From: Cichorium intybus
Lineage: Eukaryota > Streptophyta > Magnoliopsida > Asterales > Asteraceae
Length of the DNA stretch: 64,000 bases
NCBI GenBank assembly: GCA_023525715.1
Contig: CM042012.1
Span: forward strand, 59,795,205 to 59,859,204
Direction of reading: 5' to 3'
Positions within the stretch are counted from its first letter, which is position 1. Each line of letters opens with the position of its first letter. Both the position numbers and the translations under genes were made by a program. Shown here piece by piece: positions 22,386 through 33,544 of the stretch. The notes under the pieces are model-generated. The model searched no databases. It saw only the letters and a list, made by a program, of their open reading frames with translations, and had not been told where the DNA came from.

Positions 22386-23873
22386 TACTAAGTCGTGTTC
22401 GTTTTAAACTATCACTAAAATTAGAAACAGTGAACCTTAGACCATCTAATTCTTTATCATAACTAGAAGAGCAGATATTTAAAGATTTAAGGATAGAGTG
22501 TACCTTGTTCATGACAGCTTCACATTCTTCAACCTGTTCCGAAACAGGCTTCGCAGCGAAACAACTCGCTGATGTCTGGCACCCATCTTTGGAGTTCCCC
22601 CTGTATTCGGAGCTGTCTCCCTTCACCATAGTCCATAACGCATCGACCGTGCGTTGGCTTCCTTAACTCATCATCATCACAATCCGTTGACCAGACTTCA
22701 ACGACACCGTACTCACTGTCCTCCTGCACCACAAAAGCTGACTTGGCGGTTGAAGCATCATCTTTCTTCAGGTCTGCAATCTTCTTTGCATAATACGCTT
22801 CATCCTTTACTTGCTCCTTCTTCTCAATTTGCTTTCGGAGTAAGCAGTCTTTCACAGAGTGGTTCTTGCCTTTGCAGTAATGGCAGTCATAACCGGAATC
22901 ACCAACCAGCTTGTTCTCATCTTCAGATTTTGGCTTCCTTTGAATTTCCTCCTTGGGTTTTTCGAAATTGAAACTTCCCTGTCGGCTTCTGTTCTTGAAT
23001 TTTGAAAAGTTCTTCTTGAAGAATTTCTTAGGATTTGACACCATCAGAGCTTTATCCTCCCTTGTTAACTCTTCATCGGAAAAGTCAGATTCCGAATCAT
23101 CATCGTTGGCTTTCTTTCCCTTCGTAACAAGAGCAAGGGAACCCAGACGTGTGGTTATTTTCGCTTCTGAGGCAATCTCTTTCTCATGGGATTTGAGAAT
23201 ACCCATCACTTTCGCCAAAGTGTAATTTTTTAAACTGCTCATGCGCTTTTATGGTTGAAACAATGGCCTTCCACTCGGATCGGAGACTGTTCAAGAATGT
23301 GACCTTTTGCCTAATTATTATTTGAGCAATTTTGTACTTCAACAACCTGCTCAGAAGATGATTGTAGCGATTGAAAGTTTGAGTCAAGGTTTCGTCTGGA
23401 GTTTGTTCAAAAGATCTGAATTCGAAGAAAAGAGTGGTTTGAACTGAATGCTCAAGATCGGCATCTCCAAAGTATAATTATTGTAGTCTGTCCCATATTT
23501 CCTTCGCAGTTTCACACGAACTGACCAATCAGAGTGTATCCGATTGAAGAGCGAATCGAATGATTCTGAAGGCTTTTATGTTGCACATCAGTTTATTCTT
23601 TTCGTCTTGAGGAATGTCAGTATGGGCGACAAGAAGATCGTTATATTCTTTCAGTGTTTTGATAACCCTTCTTGTGGTAGTGCGTGCGAATGTCTCAACT
23701 ATGATCGCTTGCCAGATTGTTGATCCATGTTCTTCAATACCAAGAACATAGTCTTTAGAGTGTAGTGCCCATACCTCCTCATAGTCATTGGTGAATAAGA
23801 TCGGGATCCTTGTGGTAGATCCTATGCTGCTAGATAAGTTGAAAGATTGAGAGTGTGGATCGTCGTGAGCCAT
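22386..23873 (-). pseudogene. SIRE-1 gag, N-terminal half
   Basis: The minus-strand ATG at 23873 opens a gag: EVWALHSKDYVLGIEEHGS, then ARTTTRRVIKTLKEYNDL, a stop at 23529, RNase-like-free helical gag sequence TLTQTFNRYNHLLSRLLKYK (23387-23184), and a zinc knuckle CHYCKGKNHSVKDC in the 23242-22529 frame. The last frame ends in VNKVHS-type coiled sequence at the nested Copia. Frameshifts occur near 23200 and 22600. Gag would form the particle shell. The C-terminal half resumes at 14607. Confidence 0.8.
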
Positions 23874-24025
23874 GTGATCTTGTTAGAGATATGAATCAGA
23901 TGCGTATATAAAGATCGAGTTTAAAGTTTAAACAAACGATCAGAGACTGATGCCTATAATCGATCAAAACGATTAAGACGATAAAAAACAGACCCGTGAA
24001 TAAAAGCTTATAAACTCAATAGAAG
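23874..24025 (-). other. SIRE-1 leader remnant
   Basis: About 150 bases upstream of the gag ATG. The expected primer site and 5' LTR are absent: the sequence changes to Gypsy B near 24025, so the 5' end of SIRE-1 was lost. Confidence 0.55.
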
Positions 24026-24029
24026 AGAT

Positions 24030-25254
24030 ATGTATGAGTTACACAATCTAAAACTGTACTACTGGTGGCCCGGTATGAAGCGAGATGTAGGACGCTTTAT
24101 GGAGAATTGCTTGACATGTCTTCAAGTGAAAGCTAATCATCAAAAACCGTATGGAACAATACAACCATTGCCAGTACCAATGAAGAAATGGGATGAAGTC
24201 ACTATAGATTTCATTACAAAGTTGCCTCGGACTCCTCGAGGATACGATTCCATATGGGTTATTGTTGATAGATTAACGAATTCGGCTCATTTCATTCCGA
24301 TCCAAGAAGATTATCAAGTGTCAAAATTAGCCGAGATCTATACTAGAGAAATAGTGAGACAACATGGAGTGCCAACTTCAATAATTTCTAATAGAGATAG
24401 TCGTTTCAATTCACATTTCTGGCAGAGTTTTCAGAGGCATTTTGGTACAAAAGACTTGTTGAGTACTGCGTATCATCCCTAGACAGATGGACAGTCGAAG
24501 AGGATGATACAAACACTTGAAGATATGTTACGAGTTTGCATAATTGATTTTAGGGGCAGCTGGGAAGATCACTTGCCTTTAGTAGAGTTTGCTTATAACA
24601 ACACCTATCACTCCAGTATACAGATGGCGCCTTTTGAAGCTTTATACGGTGCACCGTGTCGAACGCCAACTTGTTGGACAGAGATTGGAGAGAAACCATT
24701 GGCGGAACCAGAAATTGTAGTTGAAACTGAGGAGAAGATACAAAATATCGGTGAGCATATGCAAGTAGCCCAAAACCACCAAAAACAATATGCAGACAAG
24801 AGGAGGAAGCCATTAGAGTTCCAAGTCGGAGACATGGTAATGTTAAACGTGTCCCCGTGGAAGGGAGTAATCCGTTTTGGTAAAAGAGGGAAGTTGAGTC
24901 CGAGATTTATTGGACCCTTTCGAGTCTTGGAGAGAATTGGAGCAGTTGCATATAAACTTGAACTTCCTGAAGAATTACGAGGTATTCATAATGTGTTCCA
25001 TGTGTCACACCTCAGAAAAAGGTCAAGAAATTATGAATTGAAGCTAGAGGTACCAAGAGATGCCGGAAAAAATTTTAGATAAAAAGGTCAAGAAATTATG
25101 AAACAAGGAGATTGAAGTAGTAAAAGTGCAATGGCGGCATCATAGAGGTACATATGTTACTTGGGAAGCCGAGGAAGAGATGCGGTCAAAGTATCCCTTT
25201 TTGTTTCAAGAGATTCCGAGGACGAAATCTTTTGAAAGGGGTAAGAACTTGTAA
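24030..25254 (+). pseudogene. Gypsy B integrase and chromodomain C terminus
   Basis: Frames 24030-24482 and 24504-25082 are one integrase interrupted by a TAG at 24480 where Gln is expected before TDGQS. LYYWWPGMKRDV and CLTCLQVK are the end of the HHCC finger. VTIDFITKLP carries the first catalytic Asp. The usual SDRD motif reads SNRD, and the catalytic Glu of DGQSERT reads DGQSKRM, so two of the three key positions look altered. VHNVFHVSHLRK-type sequence (GIHNVFHVSHLRK) marks the GPF/Y-like region. After a stop at 25081, VVKVQWRHHRGTYVTWEAEEEM is the chromodomain segment that would target integration to marked chromatin. It ends at 25254. Confidence 0.85.
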
Positions 25255-26719
25255 TACCGTATTCTTAAATTATAGAGATTTTTGTATTAATTTAGTGTAA
25301 TTAAGATTGAATAAGTTGCCATATGAGTTGGGATAGTTAAAAGCCCAATTGAGTAAAGTTTATATTTGAAATATGCCAAAGCAGGCTACACGGGTCGTGT
25401 AGCATTATTTCACAAAGCATGCAATAAGCCTTTTCAGACCTACACGGGTCGTGTACCTCTACACGGGTCGTGTAGCATTTGTTCATGAAGCATACAGTAG
25501 GCCAAGTTAGAACTCACACAGGTCGTGTGAGGCTACCCGGGTCGTGTAAGTCTGCATAAGTTCAAGATGGCTTGCTGTGGGTCTCACACGGGTCGTGTGA
25601 GCCCACACGGGTCGTGTAGCGCGTACAGGCCTGTTTTTTAATGTGCGAGTTTTCTTTCATTTGGGTCAATTTCATTTCGAAGAAAACCCTTTCAAAACCC
25701 TAGAAACTCAAATCTAAACCCCTAAAGTCGAGATTAAAGCCTATAGTTCACGAATTGAAGCTAGAAATTGATACTTTGCGTTCAAGAGGTAACCTCCTTT
25801 AATTTTGACTTCATTTTGATGGTGCTTTTATTTGAATTGAGAAGGTTACAGGTGGTGGTAATGAACCACTCGTAGTTAACAAGTGTTAGAGTGAAATTAT
25901 CTGAATTGTGAGTATAGGAGGGTTCTAATCTTAGACCCTAGCTAGTAGATGTTGTTGTTGTGTTCTAAGGTTGTATGAGTCGAAATTGTAGAGTTGGAAG
26001 CTATAACTAGGATAGTATTACTATCTTATTGTTACAACTCTATTCTATGAGTCCAAATTTTGATTGTTATGAATATTGAGTATAATTTGAGATTATTCTT
26101 GAAATTGAGTATTGAAATTAAGCTGTTGTGTTACAGCTAAAGCTAGACAGGATCACACACGAGGTTCAGGATTTTCACATATCGACTCGACCTTAGGTGA
26201 GTAGTTATTTATAAGATGAATTATGTATTGTTGTAATGTTTATTGCAGATAAAAAATACGCTATGTTGAATTGGTTGAGTAAAACCAAGTTTGAGTTATT
26301 GAATTAAAGAGTAATAGTGTGTGTGACACACTAATGACTGAGATAGTTATTTGAGATCTATTTAAACGAGATGTTGGATAATATAATCAAATTAATCCTT
26401 AATTACTCACTGAGCTATTGAAGCTCATAAATTGTTTGTTAATGTGGTTTGTGTTAGGTTCTAGTAATGCTGATCGTGGCAAGCACATCACTGAGGGATA
26501 GCTGAAGCGGACTTAGACTTGTTTATTTCTTTGTGTTGGACTATGTTTTTGTATAACCCGGTTTTTGAGTAAACTAGTATGAAACTTGTTTGTACATAAG
26601 TTAATACTTAAACTACGCTTTTGATAGAATCTTGTAGAACTTGTTACTCATCTTTGGGGGTTACACCACTATAATACTTATGTTTGGTGTATCTTAAATT
26701 TGAGAAACTGAGCATTACA
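25250..26719 (+). repeat. Gypsy B 3' LTR (1470 bp)
   Basis: Starts TGTAATACCG, right after a purine tract (AAAGGGGTAAGAA), and ends GAGCATTACA. It contains seven palindromic ACACGGGTCGTGT-type units at 25386-25620. No ORF. Confidence 0.85.
25386..25620. repeat. Seven palindromic ACACGGGTCGTGT units
   Basis: Seven copies of a near-palindrome of form CTACACGGGTCGTGTAG or CACACGGGTCGTGTG. Arms of five to seven bases flank GGT. They are grouped as one, two, two and two, with spacers of about 20-40 bases. Two sub-types alternate: TACACG...CGTGTA and CACACG...CGTGTG. They lie in the U3-like part of the Gypsy B LTR, where transcription-factor sites would be expected. Confidence 0.85.
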
Positions 26720-28985
26720 ATTGAGAATTGTTTGCTGTTGTGAAGGGTTTCGAATGTTCGGAATGCTTCGGAGAAGCATTATTATTTATTTTGAAAGCGA
26801 AAATGATAAGGTAAGAAAATGCAAATCTGATGTTCATGTAAGAGTGGATCCATCAATCATTCTCAGTCCTCGAACGATTCTAGTGAATGAAACTTCGTTT
26901 ATAGCTTTTGTGAAGATATCTACCAGCTGTTTTGTGGTATTGACAAAGTAAACTTCTATATTCCCCTCCTCAACATGACTTTTGATGAAGTGATAGCGAA
27001 GAGCTATATGCTTCTTCTTGGAATGTTGAACAGGATTATGGCATATGCGGATAGCACTTTGGGAATCACAGAACAATGGTATTTTTCTCATATTGATAGC
27101 ATAATCTCTCAGTTGACTCTGAATCCAAATTATTTGCAAAGTGCAAGCTGCAGCATCTACATATTCAGCTTCGGTTGTAGATATAGATACACATGTTTGT
27201 TTCTTCGATTGCCAGTTGATGAGTTTTCCATCTAGAGATTGACAACCTCCAGATGTACTCTTGCGATCGATAGAACATCCACCTAAGTCCGAATCTTAGT
27301 ATGCTTGTATGTAGAAGCCTGTGTTTGCTGGATACCATATACCATAAGCAGGTGTATGATGAAGATATGGGAATATTGTTTTCACAGCAGCCAAATAAGG
27401 TTCGCGTGGATCTGATTGGTAACGTGTACACTTGCACACTACGAACATGATATCTGGATGACTGGCTATTAGATAAACCAACGATCCGATCATGCTTCTG
27501 TCGTATTCAAGATCTACCTTCGGCTTGTCCAACGAAGGATTCAACCGGGTACTTGCGGCCATAGGAACCTTCGCATTGGAACAGTTAGTCATTCCAAATC
27601 GTTCAAGTAGTCTTTTGCTATATTTTTGTTGATTAATGAAAAACCCTTCTTTTGATTGTTTGACTTGCAATCCAAGGAAAAAATTAATCTTCCCCATCAT
27701 GCTCATCTGAAATTTTCTTTTCATTAAGTTTTCAAATTTTTTTGTTAAATTTGGGTCAGTGGATCCGAAGATGATGTCGTCCATATAGATTTGAACCAAC
27801 ATTAAATATGATCCAAGTTTCTTACCGAAAAGTGTTGGATCCACCGATCCTTGTTTGAAACTTGATTGTTTTAAAACCTTTGTCAATGTCTCATACCAAG
27901 CTCGAGGAGCTTGTTTTAAACCATAGACAGCCTTTTCTAACACATAGCAATGGTCAGGATGATCTTTATTGACAAAACCATGTTGTTGTTCCACAAAGAC
28001 TGTTTCCTCGAGATCTCCATTTAGAAAAGCACATTTGACATCCATTTTATAGACATCAAAGTTTTTGTGTGCGACATAAGCCAAAAATATCCAAACAGAT
28101 TCGAGTCTGGCAACAGGAGCGAAGGTTTCTTTGTAGTCAATTCCCTCCTGTTGACAATAGCCTCTAACAACCAGCCTAGCTTTGTTTCTGACAAGATTAC
28201 CTTCAGTGTCGAGTTTGTTACGGTAAACCCATTTAATACCAATGATCGAAGCATTTGCAGGTTTAGGAATAAGTGTCTAAACTTTGTTTCTTTCAAATTC
28301 TTCTAATTCCATTTGCATTGCTTTGATCCAGTCTGGGTGATCAAAGGCATCTTTAACGTTCTTCGGTTCAATTTTTGAGATAAAAACATTGAACATGCAC
28401 AACTCCGAAGTTTTTTTTAAATCTTGTTGTTTTTTATGAAGTTGTGCACATGTCATGACTTTATCGTGAACGTTTCCAATGACAAGTGATTCAGGATGAT
28501 TTTTCGTCCATTTTTCCAAAAGTGGAAAATTTGGATCGAATTCAGGTGGATCTTCAGCATTGATATCCTCAGTGTCTGAAGGATAAGCTGAGGTGGATGG
28601 AAAATCATCATTTATTATATTTTCTTTTGTTGTATCGTTTGTAACATTTTTTTAGGAGAATTTGTGTTTGAAGAAGTGGAAGATGAGTGTAGAACTTGCC
28701 CCCCTTCGACTGTAGCAGTTGGAGAGTTTGTTCTTCCATGATCCGAAGAATTTGGCGTTGAGGCTTCCGGCTCCCCCTAAACAGGTGGATACAAGGGCAT
28801 GATATGAGAAATTTCATGCAAAGGATTGTTAAGATTCGCATTGTTGAGCTCCCCTTCGAAACCAGAATTTTCTTCAGGCCTATTGGAAGACTCCCCCTCA
28901 ACCGAAGAGGGTTTTTAAATACTGTGTGAAGGTGAATCTTCGGGACCATCAGTGAGCTTGGAAAGTTCGGACACGTTATTGTCTG
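26720..28985 (-). pseudogene. SIRE-2 pol fragment (linker, RT, RNase H)
   Basis: A second SIRE copy read on the minus strand. From right to left it has a Ser/Pro/Glu-rich linker (EGESSNRPEENSGFEGE), then FISKIEPKNVKDAFDHPDWI, a TAG at 28277-28279 matching the stop in SIRE-1, and RT with KMDVKCAFLNGDLEE, VYGLKQAPRAWYE and YMDDIIFGS. The RT box reads YMDD where SIRE-1 has YVDD. RNase H runs LINWQSKKQTCVSISTTEAE, FCDSQSAIRICHNP and KHIALRYHFIKS to 26834. It is clearly a different element from SIRE-1: both have RT and they differ at many residues. It lacks gag, protease and integrase. Its right end is the LTR of SIRE-3. Confidence 0.85.
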
Positions 28986-29473
28986 TGTTAGATAAGAAAT
29001 TCAATCAATGACTTAATGAGATCAAGAAATTAGAAGGGATGATTCAACAAATATGAACACTCAAGTATAATCGAAGAACAATTGAAGAACATATAAGAAC
29101 AGTTGAGTAAACAGAGTGTCGAATGCTTAGATTTAACAATTAGGGTTTTACAATGTTGATGATAAAACTCACACTCGGCCTAGCAGGATATCCTTGATAT
29201 TTATACGTGATCAAGCATACCCGATTACAAAATAACTAACCAATAGTACAGAGAATATTCTATTGATTACAAAATCACTATCAGCCAATAAGAATGCAGC
29301 AAAGGCGTATGCGTGTCTGACACACACAACATGCACTAACAAAAAGTTTGTTATTTGGAAAGCCTTCGGATCCTCTAGTGTAGACCTTCGGATCATTAGG
29401 CTTCGGGCTTAGGCTTCGCAGTAGATAAGGTCTTCAGATGGGGTTACACATCAGCACAAACTTATACTCAACA
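28986..29473 (-). repeat. SIRE-3 3' LTR (488 bp)
   Basis: On the minus strand it starts TGTTGAGTATAAG and ends TATCTAACA. It shares GTTGAGTATA, AGAGGATCCGAAGGCTTTCC and TTGTAAAACCCTAAT with the plus-strand LTR at 36295-36745, so they are one family but clearly diverged. It lies directly downstream of a purine tract and ORF3. Confidence 0.8.
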
Positions 29474-29488
29474 ATCTCCCCTTTTGTG
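29474..29488 (-). other. SIRE-3 polypurine tract
   Basis: CACAAAAGGGGAGAT on the minus strand abuts the LTR. The plus-oriented copy has ACAAAGGGGGAGAT at the same place. Confidence 0.85.
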
Positions 29489-29505
29489 TGATGTGCATCC
29501 GAAGC

Positions 29506-32500
29506 CTAATGAGCAAGGTGTCTCTTAAAGCCCTGCTTCAAGGCATATCTAACCGCCAACCACCGATTAAGGTGTTCTTTAGTTTTCTTTTTCTCATCAT
29601 AACAGTTGACGAAGCAAGTGTTCACCGAAGACATAATATTATTTATCATAGTAGAAGGGTAAAGACCCTTGTAGTCTACTTCGAAGAAATTTGTCACCAC
29701 CTTGTCATCCTTTGACATCCCTTTGAACACAATACCCCAGGGATTATCAATTATTTGCTTGTTCTTGAGATGATCAAAATTCTCAAGAGTGCAAAGGACT
29801 GTCCGAAGAATCCAACTACTTCCATATCAAACTTTGTGAAGTGTAGCATGTAGTTTTGAAGGAAGGATGAAACATGATTCTTCGCTGTGATGAAAACTGA
29901 TATGGATTCACCTTCAATGCCTAAGGAAGCCTGCATGAGGTCGAGAAGGAATAAAATATCATGAGGGTTCATGATTGGGAAATCAGCAATCGTGAATCTC
30001 GATTCCTCCTCTTTTGAACCACGAAGCACGAAGAAGTCATAGTTTTGTAGATCTTTGTATACTTCTCCAAGCTTGACGGATATCAACCTGATTATCCTTT
30101 TGGAACTCCACACCACCTTCGGTTCGTGAGTGTAATTGGCATGGAAGGCTATTTTCTTGATTTTGAAGGCAGGTTACTCTTCTTCAGGTAAATTTCTTAC
30201 GAACTGAAAGAAGGCGAATGTCTTTGGATTGTAGGGAATATCAAGCTGCTGATCAACATAATTTTTCACATCGAAGCTTTTGAGAGGAAGCCTGTTGAAT
30301 ACTCTACACTCAGAAAATCCAACTGCTTCAATTTGTTCAGCAGTCCATTTTCTGTTTTCTTCAGCTATGATGCTTATTTGAAGCATTTTATTGTATTCTT
30401 CCTCTCGTTCTTTATGGACTTGCTCCATGTGTGGAGCAATCCTCATATCTCTTTGGTCAGGCTTGGAACTTGAGCCACCATCTTCATACAAAGTGATTGT
30501 TCCGAAGGTAGGACCCGCTGATTCAGGACGGATCGAAATACCTTTAGTCACTATCGGTGGTATGAGTGGTTGCCTTCCCAATGTAACTGGTTGATAAGTT
30601 GTTGCAATTGTTGTTGTTGTTGTTTCAAATACCGCAAGTGTTTGGGCACTAGACAAAGATCTAATGCCTTCTCCCCCTTGCGAAGGATAAATCGCAGGAT
30701 CAGATTGAGCAATAAGTCTTTGTCTGGATTGGGAAGCTTGAGTACGAGCCATGCATTCTGAAACGTTGATTAGAGGTTGAAGGGCAACTCTCAGTTTGTT
30801 TATCACATCACCAGTCAGAACCGAATTTGTCTTCTAAATTTCTTCAGCAAACAGTGTAACTTCGGAATCTGACTGCGCAACTGTCAACTCTTGAATCCTC
30901 GCATTGGCATCTTCGAGTTGTTTGTCAAATCTGCTGAGATACTGAGAGTTCCATTATTGAGCCTCAGTCCAAAGGTCAATTAGAGCCTTCATCGGATTTG
31001 AGTTGTAGGACTCAATTTTCTCAACCATTTCATTTATCTTCTTCTCATTCTCCTCCTTAAGGAGTCGGTATCTCTCTTCCACTTGTGTGATAGTCAAGTT
31101 GAGTTTTTGTTCAAGAATGCTTTGGATCCTTACCTACTGATCCAGAATTCGTTTCTCTGACTGCTTGATCATTTCATCGACTTTATCAGATAGGGCATTA
31201 TTTGCTTCCTCAAGTTTTTCTGACATATCCACCTCAGTAGGTTTCTTCGGATCAAAACCTGTTTGAGTTTGAAGGAGGATGTCAAGCTTCGTATTGAGAG
31301 TCTTGTACTATTTGATTAGTACAGGATCTCAATCGTTCAAATCATCATCAGTTTCTTCAATAGTTAATGGAGCCATGTGAAAGGCTTTAAATAAAGCTTC
31401 TGAATTAAGAGGTGGCTGTTGTGGTGATGAATATCTAAATCCTTCAGGAATATCATATTCTGGTAAAGAAGTACTTACACCAGAGGAGGGAATGTTGAAC
31501 AATGGATCTGATGTGGTGATGATGGGTTTGGAGGTTATAGGTGTTTCAGCAGTGGTAGAAGTTGGAGGAACATCTGAAGATGTGGTGTGTATGGTGGTGG
31601 TAAGTGGAATGGAAGTGGTTATTTGTTCTGTGGTAATGGTAGAGGTTGGAGGAGCAGTGGCGGGTGGTGGAGAACGTGGTCTGGTATCATGGATGGGAGA
31701 GGGTTGTTCTTCTTCTTCTTCTTCAACCTGGATATCTTCGGAAAGGGTTCTTTCAGATTCCGAAGACTCCTCAACAATTTTCTTCTTCGTTCTCTTGGGT
31801 TGTGCTCTCTTCATTAGTGTCTGTTCTGAAGCCTTGCATTTCTTAACAACCTTCTTAACTCTTGGCCCACCAACCATTTTCTTCTTTCCTTTGACTTCGT
31901 GGGAACTTTGGTTTGAACAACTTCAAAGGATTGACGACTTGGATATGACATTGTGAGAGTAGAACGATACGCATCGACCACATGGTTACCAAGAGGTACT
32001 TTCGCAAGAATTTCATGGGGAATTTGAGCACAGAATCCTGAAGCATCCTCATCAATTAATGGAAATGTAATGTATGAGTATTTCATGCCGGCTTGAGATG
32101 GATCATATATGTATCCGGCCATATGATAATAATCATGAACAATAATTGCCTAGAAACGAGCATTCGAGATCTCAACTCCTTTCAGGGGATGCTTGATATG
32201 AGAACAAAAATCATTCCAAAATATTGAATTGAAATTTACCTGAACATCGTGATAGATTCCATAGAGAAGTCCCATGAACGTGTGGCTTGCTGAATCAAGA
32301 CCAGAGGTTCTTCCAGAAAGGCACCTTAAGAAAATACCGAAGAAGAATTTCCATAGATCAGGAAGATGCTTCTTCTTGAAGCTTCCAATGCCGGAAAGTT
32401 CAGCATCATATCCCATGGCATTTAGCATCTCTACCATCTGTTCTGGAGTAGGGGTAAATGGTTTTTCGACAATTGGTAGGTTTAGGACTTTGGAAAATCG

Positions 32501-32821
32501 AGATTTTGATAACTGAACATGTTTTGCGGTGTTATCAGCATTTAGAACCTGAAAAGTGACAGATTCGAGAACATTGTCAGCTTTGTAGATGGCTAAAGAG
32601 GTGTAATGTGCTCTGTGTACTAATGAAGTTAGTACAGAAGGAGTAGTATTAAGAGCAAAACTCAAAACAGAGTGTTTCAAGAATTCGATCAAAGCATCAA
32701 TCGGTTTTGGGTAAAGTTTTGTGTCTGGTCGAAGGAAGAAATTAGCATATTGGTTCTTGAGAACAGGAATTGAGATACCCTCAGGGCTGTAGGATGATCC
32801 TTCACCAGCAGGAGTTGCCAT
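29506..32821 (-). pseudogene. SIRE-3 env-like ORF3
   Basis: About 1.1 kb of codons in several frames, starting at ATG 32821. Order: an N-terminal globular part (LVHRAHYTSLAIYKADNVL, LSKSRFSKVLNLPI, LPDLWKFFFGIFLRCLSGRT), a TAG at 32150-32152, and FCAQIPHEILAKVPLGNHVV. Then come a basic patch, an acidic run, a Thr/Pro/Ser-rich low-complexity region, a coiled-coil-like region, a conserved C terminus (MEQVHKEREEEYNKML, YNPKTFAFFQFVRNLPEEE), and FFEVDYKGLYPSTMINN near 29630. SIRE elements carry such an ORF after pol. Pro-rich and coiled-coil parts are described for soybean SIRE1 Env-like protein, but I see no clear signal peptide or membrane segment here. Several stops and a frameshift near 31870 make it a pseudogene. 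Confidence 0.75.
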
Positions 32822-32935
32822 TGGAATTGATTGTCGATCGGAGAAGACGATGAACAGTTAGGGTTTGAGAGAATTCTTGCAGGGGAAGTTTGAATGTTTT
32901 GATCGTGTAAAGAGATGTGCAGACGATGATAGAGG

Positions 32936-32943
32936 TATTTATA
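32936..32943 (-). promoter_or_regulatory. TATA box upstream of SIRE-3 ORF3
   Basis: TATAAATA on the minus strand lies about 115 bases before the ORF3 ATG. The leader between is pyrimidine-rich with no ATG. It parallels the arrangement at 7419-7523 in SIRE-1. Confidence 0.6.
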
Positions 32944-33544
32944 CTGTTTGTGGTCCCACGGCCATTTAATGCGCATGTTGAAAAGGTCCACTAAGAGTAT
33001 GCCACCTCAGCACTGCAACGGTCCACTATCCCTGCAAAAACAGAAACGTCCCTGTGTTAGTCATCATGAATTTGAAAAAGTTCAAATTCAACCACCAATC
33101 AGAGAATCTTTTTGTTATGATATTGCGAGATATGCTAAGTTACATGAAATTCTTTTGAACGGTCATTTATTTTAAGAATGTTTCTCGTTTGAATTGTCAT
33201 AAATTTTTCAAATCATTGAGCATTAACTGTCTTCGGATCATAAAAGACAATTGTTGAACATTTTGACAATTGACAACTGAACATGACTGAGTAATACAAA
33301 TCTTTGGAAGATTGTGTATTCTCTTCGGATATTGAAACGTTTTTGTGAAGAGATGAAGTACAACTCCGAAGGTTTTGAGTTAAACAAAATAAGGAATTTT
33401 TCTCTTGTGAATGTGTATTGAGACTTTGACCTTTTCTCCCTTAAAGATTATAAAATCAAGATTTGACAGTTTATTTTCAAAAGCATTCGGATTATGTTGG
33501 AAGTCCATTTTTCAATCCGAAGGTTGTATGATCTAACATCAGTC
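32944..33544. other. Junction between head-to-head SIRE 3' ends
   Basis: About 0.6 kb with no ORF. The left part is the upstream promoter region of SIRE-3 ORF3. The right part leads into a truncated plus-strand ORF3. CTTCGGAT-type words recur, as elsewhere in SIRE DNA. I cannot place the breakpoint exactly. Confidence 0.5.

Larger units (their letters stand above)
7279..24025 (-). mobile_element. SIRE-1: SIRE/Maximus-type Copia element, interrupted
   Basis: A decayed Ty1/Copia element read on the minus strand: leader and gag start near 23873, gag with CCHC, protease, HHCC/DDE integrase, RT (YVDDIIF) and RNase H down to 9356, then an intergenic region and the start of ORF3 at 7419. The long gag, the RT style and the extra ORF after pol place it in the SIRE/Maximus lineage. 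A complete younger Copia (14613-22380) sits in gag, and Gypsy A cuts off ORF3 and the 3' LTR. The 5' LTR is also missing: the leader stops near 24025 at Gypsy B. Frameshifts and TAG stops occur in every domain, so it cannot make a full polyprotein. Confidence 0.8.
24026..26719 (+). mobile_element. Gypsy B: 5'-truncated chromovirus (integrase, chromodomain region, 3' LTR)
   Basis: Only the 3' third of a Ty3/Gypsy chromovirus remains. It begins inside the integrase zinc-finger region and runs through the polyprotein end to a 1470-bp LTR. The chromodomain-like tail and the LTR starting TGTAATACC support a Tekay-like lineage. It separates two SIRE fragments. Because it is truncated, no target duplication can be found. 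The left breakpoint is uncertain within about 20 bases. Confidence 0.85.

Noticed and set aside
22654..23225. Plus-strand frames of 90-105 codons
   Set aside because: They are antisense shadows of the SIRE-1 gag frame.
25386..25620. Possible CRISPR-like array
   Set aside because: The palindromes have irregular spacing and lie inside a plant LTR; there are no cas genes and the sequence is eukaryotic.
31492..31956. 154-codon plus-strand frame rich in Val and Gly
   Set aside because: It is an antisense shadow of the Thr/Pro/Ser-rich region of ORF3.
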